Positions 34,860 to 43,281 of a stretch of DNA of 64,000 bases are shown here, piece by piece. Below the pieces are notes generated by a model that ran no database searches, was not told the origin of the DNA, and saw only the letters and a program-made list of their open reading frames with translations. Both the position numbers and the translations under genes were made by a program. Origin of the DNA: Candidatus Bathyarchaeota archaeon (GTDB taxonomy: Archaea > Thermoproteota > Bathyarchaeia > Bathyarchaeales > Bathycorpusculaceae); assembly GCA_026014465.1 (NCBI GenBank), contig JAOZID010000010.1:216288-280287 (forward strand), in the 5' to 3' direction. Each line of letters begins with the position of its first letter. Position 1 is the stretch's first letter.

Positions 34860-35639
34860 ATGACACAGAATAGTACGTATGCCGTTGAATTGAAAAACGT
34901 GGTTAAAAGATACAATGAACTTACAGCTGTAAACAACGTTAGTTTGAATATACAGCAGGGAGAGATTTTTGGTTTACTAGGACCAAACGGGTCAGGGAAA
35001 TCCACCACTCTTAAAATGATCTTGGGACTGCTTCAGCCCACACAGGGCGACGTAGTCGTACTAGGTTTGAACACCCAAAAAGACGCCGTAGAAATCAAAA
35101 GTTTAGTAGGCTACGCGCCTGAAGCCCCCCGAATCTACGAGTTCCTCACGGGAATTGAATTTTTGGATTTCATAGGAGACATCTACGGCATGTCCCCCGA
35201 AGAGAAAAGCAGCCGAATCAGCGAGTACCTAAAAGCCCTGCAACTCGAGGGCAGGGAAGGCGACATGATAAGCGGCTACTCTGAGGGTATGAAGCAGAAA
35301 ATCGCGCTTATAGCCGCGTTCATTCACCGCCCCAAACTCCTCATCTTAGATGAACCTCTTAACGCTTTAGACCCCCGCTCTGCACGCATCGTCAAAGACA
35401 CCATCCACCAGCTAAAACAGCAAGGCGTAACCACCATCATGTCCACACATATTTTGGAGATAGCCCAAGCAGTATGTGACCGCATCGGTATCATGTACAA
35501 AGGCGACCTCTTAGCTCTTGGCAACATGGAAGAACTGCAGAAAATGGCGTCGCTACCTGGCTCAGGCTTGGAGGACATATTCCTAAAACTCACGGGCACA
35601 GGCGACGTTAAAGCTGTGGTTGAGGCACTTGTGAAATGA
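34860..35639 (+). CDS. ABC-2 type transporter ATP-binding protein
   Basis: A 259-residue nucleotide-binding subunit. Walker A GPNGSGKST, Q-loop VGYAPEAPRIYEFLT, signature SGYSEGMKQKIALIAAF, Walker B LLILDEPLNALDP and the H-loop MSTHILEIA are all intact. The YSEGMKQK signature is typical of CcmA/NatA-like exporters. Its stop overlaps the permease start in ATGA (35636-35639), so they are translationally coupled. The GTG at 34851 is an alternative start. Substrate unknown. Confidence 0.93.
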   Translation: MTQNSTYAVELKNVVKRYNELTAVNNVSLNIQQGEIFGLLGPNGSGKSTTLKMILGLLQPTQGDVVVLGLNTQKDAVEIKSLVGYAPEAPRIYEFLTGIEFLDFIGDIYGMSPEEKSSRISEYLKALQLEGREGDMISGYSEGMKQKIALIAAFIHRPKLLILDEPLNALDPRSARIVKDTIHQLKQQGVTTIMSTHILEIAQAVCDRIGIMYKGDLLALGNMEELQKMASLPGSGLEDIFLKLTGTGDVKAVVEALVK

Positions 35640-37312
35640 ACTGGAAAACCGTCCGCCACCTCATCAGCGTAGAAAGAAAATCAGGCAGGCTACTACGCGG
35701 CAAAAAAACAACCAACTACAACGTACGCCGCAACCGCATCTTTAGCTACCTAGGATACATCCTAGCCATAGCCATTGGCATAGCCGCGGGCGCAATTGTG
35801 ATTTTCGCGTACGGACAAATAGTGACCACTGCCGAGTTGGCGATTTTGTTCAAGGAGGCTTTTGCTAATTTCCAGTTTTCGTTGCCGACGTTGATTTTGA
35901 TTTTCACGTTCGTCTTTTCGATGATGCAGCAAATCCAACGTAGCGGTGTATCAGCTTCGCGGCAATCGCCGTATTGGCTTCCAATTACGTGGCAAGAACA
36001 CACGCTAGCTTCAATTATAGCTGACGTTTCAGGTCTCCCACTGTATGCTATAGCCATTTTCTCGCCCGCTGTCCTGATAACCTCCGTAATTACTGGGCAG
36101 GTAGCTATTGCGGTAGGCGCAGTTTTAGCGATGCTTGGAGCCGCGTTCATGGCAAGCGCCACCACCGAAATCTTCCGCATCTTGCAGGTACGCTTCACAG
36201 GAGCCGTTTACAAATCAACAGGACGCGCAGCTGTCTGGGTACGTTTCATCAGCTCGATTGGTTTCTTCGTAGTCTTCTACATTATCTACTTCTCGTTAAT
36301 CACAGGGTCAAACGCCATCAACTTCATCCAGACAGTAGCTTCTGTTCAAAGCGCCATCTGGTTTGTCCCGTTTGTCTGGCTGGGTATGACTTTGTACTCG
36401 CTGGTTAACGGGCTACTGTTGCAGGGCATCGCGTTTTTGGCTGCTTCGGTTCTGTTCATCTACGGCTTGTTCTACTTGGGCACTGTCCTCAACAAGCGCT
36501 TTGGACTCTACGAGCCTCCAACCATCAAAATCTCCCAAGGAACCTACGTCCCCAAAACTGGGCTGCTGGGCAAAATGGGTTTTAGCTCCGCCGAAGCCGC
36601 GCTGCTACGCAAAGACATCCGAGCATTCACCCGCCGCCGAGAACTAATCTCAGCGTTCATCATACCCATCGTGTTCCTCATACTGCCCATAATGAACTCT
36701 GTAAACGGTGTAGGCTCAGAAGTTGGGTTCCTTTCGCTGTTTTGGATAGCGTTAATCACAGTGTTTCCAGTAGTTCTCATGGCAAGCAGCGTAGGCAGCT
36801 TCATGACAGGCGAAGAAGGACAAAACATCTGGAGAATCTACGTCTCCCCCATATCAGCCAAAACCTACGTCAAAAGCAAATACACCTTCATCTTGGTGTT
36901 CTCGCTTATCGTGCTGCCCGTCACAGGCACCATCGGCTTCATTGTCTACCAACCCACACTGCAAGCAATGTTAACCCTCGTAGCAGAAGCAGTAATCATC
37001 GCCTTCGCAGTCAGCGCACTCTCCCTAGGAAACGGCATCAAAGGAGCAGACTTCACCGAAATCCCAAGACCACGCATGATACGCGGAGAATGGAGCCTCA
37101 TTAACATGCTCACCTGCGGCGGCGTCGCCCTAGCCATAATGGCGCCCCTGATCCCACGCATGCTAAACATCATGGGACTACCCATACCACCGATTCTAGA
37201 AGTCTACCAAGCAGTAATAATCAGCGCAGTCATAGGCGCAATCATGACAGTAGTTTTCCACCGCATCGCAGTAGACAACGCCAAAGAACTAATCACCAAA
37301 GCCGAAGTCTAA
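35636..37312 (+). CDS. ABC-2 type transporter permease
   Basis: A 558-residue integral membrane protein with about twelve hydrophobic segments, beginning after a basic cytoplasmic N-terminus (RKSGRLLRGKKTTNYNVRRNR). Central cytoplasmic segment KMGFSSAEAALLRKDIRAFTRRRELISAF resembles the coupling region of large ABC-2 permeases. It pairs with the ATPase just upstream. Being a single large chain suggests a fused or half-duplicated membrane unit. It probably exports a lipid, peptide or drug; the sequence does not say which. Confidence 0.88.
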   Translation: MNWKTVRHLISVERKSGRLLRGKKTTNYNVRRNRIFSYLGYILAIAIGIAAGAIVIFAYGQIVTTAELAILFKEAFANFQFSLPTLILIFTFVFSMMQQIQRSGVSASRQSPYWLPITWQEHTLASIIADVSGLPLYAIAIFSPAVLITSVITGQVAIAVGAVLAMLGAAFMASATTEIFRILQVRFTGAVYKSTGRAAVWVRFISSIGFFVVFYIIYFSLITGSNAINFIQTVASVQSAIWFVPFVWLGMTLYSLVNGLLLQGIAFLAASVLFIYGLFYLGTVLNKRFGLYEPPTIKISQGTYVPKTGLLGKMGFSSAEAALLRKDIRAFTRRRELISAFIIPIVFLILPIMNSVNGVGSEVGFLSLFWIALITVFPVVLMASSVGSFMTGEEGQNIWRIYVSPISAKTYVKSKYTFILVFSLIVLPVTGTIGFIVYQPTLQAMLTLVAEAVIIAFAVSALSLGNGIKGADFTEIPRPRMIRGEWSLINMLTCGGVALAIMAPLIPRMLNIMGLPIPPILEVYQAVIISAVIGAIMTVVFHRIAVDNAKELITKAEV

Positions 37313-37320
37313 GCACCCTT

Positions 37321-37671
37321 CTACTTTTTTTCTTTCTTTTTCAGGGCAGGCGGCGCGCGTCGTCCGTCCCAAACATGATGCAACGCCAACGCGGGATGAT
37401 ACAAAAGCATGCGTGGTCCCGAGTACCGCATAACGGTCTTGACTTTTTCGAGCATATCAGGCTTGTAGCAGTGCACCGTGCATTTTCCGCAGGTGCTTTT
37501 CTTTTCCTGAAACGGACACTTATCCAAACGCGCAAAAGCATACGACAAAAACTCGCTACACTCCACGCAAAGCTCCCCACCTGCACCGTGATGATGTGCC
37601 CGACAGTAAATCTGCACCATAGCCTCAATGGTTTTCTTCTCACGCCTCATCCGCGGATGCTCAACAGCCAT
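37321..37671 (-). CDS. YgbA-like Cys-rich protein (nitrous-oxide-stimulated promoter family)
   Basis: A 116-residue protein with the family's ordered pattern: RREKKTIEAMVQIYCRAHHH, LCVECSEFLSYAFARLDKCPF, KSTCGKCTVHCYKPDMLEKVKTVMRYSGPRML and HPALALHH. Seven cysteines could bind metal or an iron-sulfur cluster. In E. coli, YgbA is part of the NsrR nitric-oxide response, so a role in nitrosative stress is possible here; that is transfer by homology only. It is convergent with the ABC-2 permease gene, 8 bp apart. Confidence 0.85.
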   Translation of the reverse strand: MAVEHPRMRREKKTIEAMVQIYCRAHHHGAGGELCVECSEFLSYAFARLDKCPFQEKKSTCGKCTVHCYKPDMLEKVKTVMRYSGPRMLLYHPALALHHVWDGRRAPPALKKKEKK

Positions 37672-37804
37672 TTATCTTCACACGTTAAGGGTAGGATGCA
37701 ACAGGCAAATACGTTGTGACTAGCTAATGCGGGATTTTCGTTTTGAGCGGGTTGGGAGGCGGCAACATTTAAAGCATGCCCTCGCCGACTAGACTTGATT
37801 AGCT

Positions 37805-38128
37805 ATGATTGAGATTTTTGATGCGCAAGAGTTAACCCAGCAGCTACAAAAGAACCCAAACGCAGTTGTTTTGTTCTATGCGTCATGGTGCCCGTTTTGC
37901 AGGAATTTTCTGCCCGTCTTTGAGGAATACGCAAAAACCAGCTCTCCCGCCGTTTACATGCGCGTAAAACTTGACGAGGACGAAAACCCGCTGTGGGAAA
38001 GGTACTCTTTGGATGCTGTGCCGTCGGTTCTGCTTTTTGAAAACGGAGAGGTAAAACGGCGCCTTGACTGCCAACGCGGCATAGGATTAACCAAGCAGCT
38101 TTTTAGCAACTGGCTCCAAACAGCATAA
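37805..38128 (+). CDS. Thioredoxin-family protein
   Basis: A 107-residue thioredoxin fold with the redox motif C29-P-F-C32 (YASWCPFCRNF) and cis-Pro segment DAVPSVLLFENGEV. The usual WCGPC is replaced by WCPFC, and no Trp-adjacent Asp is present at the buried position, so redox potential may differ from classical thioredoxin. No signal peptide. A TATA-like ATTTAAAGC lies near 37770. It could reduce protein disulphides or serve oxidoreductases such as the nitroreductase nearby. Confidence 0.9.
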   Translation: MIEIFDAQELTQQLQKNPNAVVLFYASWCPFCRNFLPVFEEYAKTSSPAVYMRVKLDEDENPLWERYSLDAVPSVLLFENGEVKRRLDCQRGIGLTKQLFSNWLQTA

Positions 38129-38160
38129 AACCCCTCTGGCTTAAACGAAAAAAGGAAACG

Positions 38161-38194
38161 GGTTGCGTGGGTTAGGCAACCTTTCTTTTCTTTT
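38161..38194 (+). terminator. Hairpin-plus-T-run terminator
   Basis: GGTTGC (38161-38166) pairs with GCAACC (38176-38181) over a 9-base loop, followed directly by TTTCTTTTCTTTT. This is a bacterial-looking intrinsic terminator after the thioredoxin gene. Upstream AAAAAAGG on the other side could also help stop the convergent SIS gene. Confidence 0.65.
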
Positions 38195-38196
38195 GG

Positions 38197-39297
38197 TTAC
38201 TGTGTGACGCTGTGGTACCAGCTGATTATGTATTCTGGAAGTTTTAGTCCGCGCAGGGCTAGGCGTTCTGCAAATCTGACGGGCAAGGGGCTAAGGACGA
38301 AAGCGGCGCGGGTGTAGAAGCGGCGCGGGGAACCAGGTTTGTCTTCTTCGGGCAAAATGATTTTGAGGTCGGCTTTTTTGGCTAAGGGCGAGTTTTCGTT
38401 TCCCGTTATAGCCAGCACGGTGCCGTTGAATTTCTGCAGCACATCACACCACAAAAGGACGGATTTGGTTTCGCCCGTGTAGGACAGCAAAATTTCTAGG
38501 TCGCCTGCTCGGGGTCGTGGAGTATTGACGCCGCGGGTCATGAAGACGTTATCGCCCAGGACGGTTTTGATGTGGAAAAGCCGTACGCCAGTCATTTTGG
38601 CGATTTCGTTAGCGGTTCCTTTTCCGCCTAGGTAAACGTTGGTTCGCTTCTCCATCAAATCTACTAGCTGCGCGTATGTTTCAGAGTTTATGTTGTTGTC
38701 TATCATGTCGCCGATGATTTCGAATTCTTCTTCGCAGAGCGTGTAGACGTCATCTACTTCCAAGTTGCGGAAAATCGCTTCAGTCATCATGCACAAAAGC
38801 TGCAGCGTACCCAACTCAAAAATGTCACCCATCATGCCTGTCTCGCTGTACTCAAAAGACGGCTTCATCTTTCCGCGTCCCTTGATTTGAACCACATGAC
38901 CATGCTTGCTAGTTATCTTCGCCAAAGGCGAATTCATGCCCGACGTGAATAGGCCCATGCTGAATTTTTTGCTCTGTTTCTCTTCGATGTAACATGCTAA
39001 ATCCTGTGCCATGCCAAGGGGGTCGTCTGAGTAGCCGCTACCGCTGTTCATAAGCAACAGCACCTTCTTGTACCTGCGCTCTAAATCCTCGGCAGCTTCA
39101 TACATGTTCCGTCCAGGAAAACCAGGGTCATCAGGAGTCAGAACAACCTTGTTTCTCCACCCCGCCTTACTAAGCGCAAACTGGCTCATAGCAGCATTCA
39201 ATGAATGCAAAGACCTGCCCGAACCACCACAAACCACACAATCCGCCGCCTTCAAATCCTCATACAAAGGCGCAAGCATACTCTTGCGTACACACAA
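38197..39297 (-). CDS. Double-SIS-domain sugar-phosphate isomerase-like protein
   Basis: A 366-residue protein with two tandem SIS domains. The first (20-165) has VCGGSGRSLHSL, LLLMNSGSGYSDDP and GLFTSGMNSPLAK. The second (215-330) has VYLGGKGTANEIA, ILLSYTGETKSV and VLAITGNENSPLAKKADL. SIS domains bind phosphosugars, so this is probably an isomerase or a sensor. Start is uncertain: TTG 39297 is used, but the frame stays open with natural-looking helix residues (FTNKIRDN) to a stop near 39354 without an ATG. It is convergent with the thioredoxin gene. Confidence 0.8.
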   Translation of the reverse strand: MCVRKSMLAPLYEDLKAADCVVCGGSGRSLHSLNAAMSQFALSKAGWRNKVVLTPDDPGFPGRNMYEAAEDLERRYKKVLLLMNSGSGYSDDPLGMAQDLACYIEEKQSKKFSMGLFTSGMNSPLAKITSKHGHVVQIKGRGKMKPSFEYSETGMMGDIFELGTLQLLCMMTEAIFRNLEVDDVYTLCEEEFEIIGDMIDNNINSETYAQLVDLMEKRTNVYLGGKGTANEIAKMTGVRLFHIKTVLGDNVFMTRGVNTPRPRAGDLEILLSYTGETKSVLLWCDVLQKFNGTVLAITGNENSPLAKKADLKIILPEEDKPGSPRRFYTRAAFVLSPLPVRFAERLALRGLKLPEYIISWYHSVTQ

Positions 39298-39499
39298 AAC
39301 GTTATCGCGGATTTTATTCGTGAAACCAATGCTGCTAATCTTGCTTTTGATTTAACTAGCCCCCAATTCCAACATCATGTTTCCTAATTGCTATATTATT
39401 GTTACGCTTTCCAACGTAGCGTTTGGTTATGCAAGCGGGGTTTTTGCCAAATGTTTATATCATATAGCAGGGTCAATGCTGAATTCAGGTAGAACAGTG

Positions 39500-40132
39500 A
39501 TGTCTAATCAGATTGACTTGGGAAAGTTTGATTTTCTAAAGAAGCGCGCTTTGGAGTTGGGGGCTTCGGATGCGAAGCTTTTTCCTGCTGACCAGGTTGT
39601 AGTGGAAGACCGCGTTGTGCTTAAGTGCAAGGTCGGCTGCAACAACTACGGGAAAACCTTGGCTTGTCCGCCTTTTACTCCTACGCCTGCCGAGTTTAGG
39701 CGCATCGTGAGCGAGTACAGCACGGCTATGTTCATGAAGTTTACCTCAAACGCCCAAGCCGACAAAGAACTACAAAAGAACCTGTCAAAAACTGACGATA
39801 AAACCCTGGATGCAGATGTAAAAGCAAAAGTGGATGATTTCTGGGCGACCTGGAAGGCTGACAAGAACAAGATGCTTGCTTCTGTTGTTGAACTAGAAAA
39901 AGAAGCCATGCGCAAAGGCTACCCCCTCGCCGTAAGCTTTGTCTCAGGCGCCTGCTACCTGTGCGAAAAATGCAACATCGAAACAGGAATATGCGCCCAC
40001 CCAACCATGGCACGCTACTCCGAAGACGCACTAGGCGTAAACGTCAAAAAAACCGCTCAAAACGCAGGCATACCCGTCACGTTCCCCTTCCCCAAGAACC
40101 CCGAATCCTTCGCGCTGCTCCTAATAGACTAA
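39500..40132 (+). CDS. DUF2284 Cys-rich metal-binding protein
   Basis: A 210-residue protein with the DUF2284 cysteine layout: CKVGCNNYGKTLACPPFTPTP near residues 37-57 and CYLCEKCNIETGICAHP near 152-170. The eight cysteines probably hold an iron-sulfur cluster or other metal. Family members are frequent in anaerobes and their function is unknown. The start at ATG 39500 (MSNQIDLG) is supported by a TATA-like TTTATATCATATA near 39451-39463; the longer frame spans that promoter. Transcribed toward the nitroreductase gene. Confidence 0.85.
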   Translation: MSNQIDLGKFDFLKKRALELGASDAKLFPADQVVVEDRVVLKCKVGCNNYGKTLACPPFTPTPAEFRRIVSEYSTAMFMKFTSNAQADKELQKNLSKTDDKTLDADVKAKVDDFWATWKADKNKMLASVVELEKEAMRKGYPLAVSFVSGACYLCEKCNIETGICAHPTMARYSEDALGVNVKKTAQNAGIPVTFPFPKNPESFALLLID

Positions 40133-40189
40133 AATCTTATCAATACCTAATGTCCATATACCTGTCTGACGGGATGCGTGGTGAAACAA

Positions 40190-40747
40190 ATGGATGTTTT
40201 TGACGCCATACAAAACCGAAAATCCAGCCGTTCATATAAGCCAACTCCAGTGCCTAAAGCAGTTTTGGAGAAGCTTTTGGATGCCGCTAGGCTTTCGCCT
40301 TCAGCTAAGAACCTGCAGCCGTGGCATTTTATTGTTGTAACCGACAAGGCTAAACGCAAAGCACTCTCAGGGGGCATGTTCGCCAGGTTCCTTGGGAAGG
40401 TGCCTGCGGTTATTGTGTTGTGTGGGGACGAGCAAGCTTCACCTGACTGGTACGTTGTTGACGTCGCTTTGGCGGGGGAAAACATGGTTTTGGCAGCAAC
40501 TTCTGAGGGACTGGGAACCTGCTGGGTAGGCAGCTTCGACGAAAAACAAGTCCAACAACTGCTAAAAATCCCAGAACACATGCGCGTCGTAGCGTTACTC
40601 GCTGTTGGTTACGCCGAAGAAAAAATAAGTCTCACAGAAAAAATCATACACTTAATCCGCCGCCGCAAACCCCTAACAGAAATCTCCAGCTGGGAAATGT
40701 ACGGACAAAACCCCGACGGCAGCCCCAACGGAGGCGCACCAAATTAA
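40190..40747 (+). CDS. Nitroreductase-family flavoprotein
   Basis: A 185-residue FMN oxidoreductase. The N-terminal QNRKSSRSYKPTPVPKAVLEKLLDAARLSPSAKNLQPWHFIVV is the classic FMN phosphate and dimer segment. Later GEGLGTCWVG-type sequence (SEGLGTCWVGSFD) contributes to the flavin site. It uses NAD(P)H to reduce nitro groups, quinones or unknown native substrates. ATG 40190 is used; GTG at 40178 or 40181 is possible. A TATA-like CCATATACC lies at 40153-40161. Its stop overlaps the start of the PIN-like gene. Confidence 0.9.
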   Translation: MDVFDAIQNRKSSRSYKPTPVPKAVLEKLLDAARLSPSAKNLQPWHFIVVTDKAKRKALSGGMFARFLGKVPAVIVLCGDEQASPDWYVVDVALAGENMVLAATSEGLGTCWVGSFDEKQVQQLLKIPEHMRVVALLAVGYAEEKISLTEKIIHLIRRRKPLTEISSWEMYGQNPDGSPNGGAPN

Positions 40748-41015
40748 GCTGCTGCTCGACGAAATGTACGCAGGACTAAAAGAGTACTTTGAAACATTAG
40801 GCTACGAAGTAGAAACCGCCCAAGAAGCAGGGCTAAACGGCGCAAAAGACATGACCGTCGTCCAATACGCCGCCAAACACAACCTACTCCTCGTAACCCA
40901 AGACCTCAAACCCTCTGAACTCGCCCAAATGACAGGCACCAAATACCTACTCATCAGCAACGCCCTCATCGCCCAAGCCGCACACCAAGCCATTCAAAAC
41001 AAATACCTAAAATAA
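40743..41015 (+). CDS. PIN-like (DUF5615-type) protein with a probable ATT start
   Basis: A 90-residue protein. Starting at ATT 40743 it reads KLLLDEMYAGLKEYFETLGY, the usual beginning of DUF5615-like PIN proteins with their first metal-binding Asp. GGAGG at 40730-40734 lies eight bases before this ATT. The first ATG (40764) would remove that Asp and lies 29 bases from the site. A second acidic cluster, LLVTQD, follows at mid-protein. Family members are usually RNase-like toxin components, but no antitoxin is adjacent. The ATT overlaps the nitroreductase TAA, so translation is coupled. Confidence 0.7.
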   Translation: MKLLLDEMYAGLKEYFETLGYEVETAQEAGLNGAKDMTVVQYAAKHNLLLVTQDLKPSELAQMTGTKYLLISNALIAQAAHQAIQNKYLK

Positions 41016-41259
41016 ACAGCCAACAACACAAACAAAACAACCTCTGCACTGCAACAGGTCAAAGAAAATAAAAAAGAAAAGAAGGGCGGTTTTATTTTTG
41101 GCGTTTTCTAAGTGCCACCACGCTTAAGGCTGCAAAATTGCCGAAAAACTGCAGGCAGGTCAAGCAAGAGGTTGTTTGCTGTTAGACATGTTGGGTGCAA
41201 TAACGCTTTTTATGGCGGCGTGGTTGGGTAGTTTTGGGTCTTAGAGCTTCAAGAGTGCC

Positions 41260-42342
41260 GTGAAGTGTATGCGTCAGGTTGGACGATTTATTTTTCATTT
41301 GGATATGGATCATTTTTTTACGGCGGTTGAGGTTCGGGAGCGTCCTGAGCTTTTGGGTAAGCCTGTGGTGGTTGGAGCTGACCCTAAAGGCGGCAAAGGC
41401 AGGGGCGTGGTTAGCACGAGCAGTTATGAAGCGCGCAGGGCTGGGGTATATTCGGGTATACCGATTTCGCAGGCGTGGCAGCTTTGCCCCGAAGCGGTGT
41501 ATTTGCGTCCGAATTACCCGTTGTACAAGCGGGTTTCAAAAGAGATTATGGCGGTTGTGCAAGGTTACGCAGATGGTTTTGAGCAGTGGGGGTTGGATGA
41601 GGCATTTTTGGATGTTTCTTCGCGCGTTGCAGATTTTGGGGAAGCGGAGGCGTTGGCGAGGCAAATTAAACTGGAGATTTTGCGGCGGCAGCGTTTGACG
41701 TGTTCGGTGGGAGTAGGAGCAAACAAGCTCGTCGCCAAGGTCGCCAGTGACTACCAAAAACCCGACGGGTTAACCGTGGTTAGGCAGGAGGAGGCGGAGG
41801 CGTTTTTGGCGCCGTTGCCTGTTCGCAAGCTGCTGTGGGTGGGACGCAAAACCGAAGCAAAACTCAAAACGTTGGGTGTAGAAACCATCGGTGACCTCGC
41901 AGGCTACGACCCCACCGCGTTAACGGACATGTTTGGCGTTACGGGCAAGCAGATTTATCTCATGGCACAGGGCATAGACCGCAGCGAAATCCAAGTACGC
42001 AGCGAAGCCAAATCCATAAGCCACGAAACCACCTTTGAAGAAGACACCGCAGACCCACAAATCCTACAAGAAGCCCTCTACGCCCTAAACACCGAAGTTG
42101 CCCAGGAAGCCACAGGACAGCACCTGTTTTTTAAGACCATAACCGTGAAAGTGCGTTACCAGAACTTTGAAACCCACACCAAAAGCAAAACCCTGCCGTT
42201 TATGACTAACCGCCCTCAAGACCTCCAAAAAACCGCCCAGACGCTGCTACAACCATACCTGCATACGGGTCGCAAAATCAGGCTCATAGGCGTACGCGTA
42301 TCCAGCTTGGTTTCAGGCAAAAAACAGCAAACCCTGTTTTAG
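41260..42342 (+). CDS. dinB: DNA polymerase IV (Y family, DinB/Dpo4)
   Basis: A 360-residue translesion polymerase. Palm acidic residues are in FHLDMDHFFTAVEVRE and in WGLDEAFLDVS. Finger-domain SSYEARRAGVYSGIP and the steric-gate region are typical. The helix-hairpin-helix thumb segment reads LWVGRKTEAKLKTLGVETIGDLAG, and a little-finger domain follows. The C-terminus SGKKQQTLF is close to the PCNA-binding box QxxLF, so clamp binding is likely. GTG 41260 and ATG 41269 are both possible starts. Its 3' end overlaps the convergent winged-helix gene by 4 bp. Confidence 0.95.
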   Translation: MKCMRQVGRFIFHLDMDHFFTAVEVRERPELLGKPVVVGADPKGGKGRGVVSTSSYEARRAGVYSGIPISQAWQLCPEAVYLRPNYPLYKRVSKEIMAVVQGYADGFEQWGLDEAFLDVSSRVADFGEAEALARQIKLEILRRQRLTCSVGVGANKLVAKVASDYQKPDGLTVVRQEEAEAFLAPLPVRKLLWVGRKTEAKLKTLGVETIGDLAGYDPTALTDMFGVTGKQIYLMAQGIDRSEIQVRSEAKSISHETTFEEDTADPQILQEALYALNTEVAQEATGQHLFFKTITVKVRYQNFETHTKSKTLPFMTNRPQDLQKTAQTLLQPYLHTGRKIRLIGVRVSSLVSGKKQQTLF

Positions 42343-42800
42343 GCGGGTTTAGGGTAGGTTTTTGTTCGGGGTCGCAGGGCTTCTATGAGGAAAAGCGCCG
42401 CGGCGGCTACAGTAACGATGGTGAGCAACATAAAGGAGTCGTCGATGGGGGAGCCCGCGGCTAAGTGGTAAATTAGTATGATGCTAAACGAGATGGTTAG
42501 GGCGGCGAAGCATAGGAAAAACAGTTTGGACGTCGCAACTAGGTATTTGCCAACCCAGATGTAACCCTTAAAGCTGACCTTGCGTGTCACAGCGTAGCGT
42601 CCATAAGCGTCCTTGCCAACTAAATCCATATCCGCAAGCTTCTGCAAATGCCTGTGCACTACGCCAGGGCTGCTAATACCTAAAGCCCGCATAACATCGC
42701 GTGGACCCTCAGGCTGCCCCACCCTCACCAGATACACGTAAATTTGAAACGTCGTCGCAGAAAACTCGTCCTCAAACTCCACCCAATGTTCCCCAAACAA
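42339..42800 (-). CDS. Membrane-anchored winged-helix protein
   Basis: A 153-residue protein. Residues 10-80 are a winged helix (SATTFQIYVYLVRVGQPEGPRDVMRALG and VVHRHLQKLADMDLV). Two membrane helices follow (about 92-113 and 122-142) and a short basic tail. DNA-binding domains tethered to the membrane occur in archaea, but ligand and targets are unknown. No operon partner is visible; the MazG-like gene is divergent. The start MFGEHWVEFEDEF has no strong ribosome-binding site. Confidence 0.75.
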   Translation of the reverse strand: MFGEHWVEFEDEFSATTFQIYVYLVRVGQPEGPRDVMRALGISSPGVVHRHLQKLADMDLVGKDAYGRYAVTRKVSFKGYIWVGKYLVATSKLFFLCFAALTISFSIILIYHLAAGSPIDDSFMLLTIVTVAAAALFLIEALRPRTKTYPKPA

Positions 42801-42938
42801 ACCACTTAGTCATTCAACCTAAAAAATTCTACCATATTAACAGAAGCTGCTTTGCACACCCAAACACAGAGGCGTTGGTGGAATCTATAAATAGCGGGGT
42901 ACAGTCACCACAGCTAAACAGGACTGAGGATAAGCGAT

Positions 42939-43247
42939 TTGCATTTGGAAGAGATGAAACAGGAAATTGAAAAGCTCGTCGTAAAGAAGGGATTCTACAA
43001 TAAACCCGAGGATATTCCTAAGAAGCTGCTTTTTGCGTTTGTTGAACTGGGCGAGGCTAGTGATGCATGGAAGAAAGGGCAGCCGCAAGAAAAAATTGCT
43101 GAGGAGTTAATTGACGTGGTTTTTTATTTGCTGGATGCGAGCCGTTTAGCTTGCCCCGAAGTGAACATGGATGAAATGTTTAGGTGGAAGCTCGCGAAAA
43201 ACCTGGGCAGACCCTACCAGTACGGCGAAGGACACCGCAACAAATAA
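42939..43247 (+). CDS. MazG-like nucleotide pyrophosphohydrolase
   Basis: A 102-residue all-alpha NTP pyrophosphatase. The metal site is split as in MazG: LLFAFVELGEASDAWKKG supplies the first ExxE/D set and EELIDVVFYLLD the second EExxD set. These enzymes remove non-canonical or excess NTPs. TTG 42939 follows GAGGA by eight bases. A TATA-like box CTATAAATAG at 42886-42895 puts the transcript start near 42917. The YkgJ-like gene follows 34 bp later, perhaps in the same transcript. Confidence 0.88.
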   Translation: MHLEEMKQEIEKLVVKKGFYNKPEDIPKKLLFAFVELGEASDAWKKGQPQEKIAEELIDVVFYLLDASRLACPEVNMDEMFRWKLAKNLGRPYQYGEGHRNK

Positions 43248-43281
43248 CCCGCGCCGCCTCAATATCAAATGAGGAAATAGC

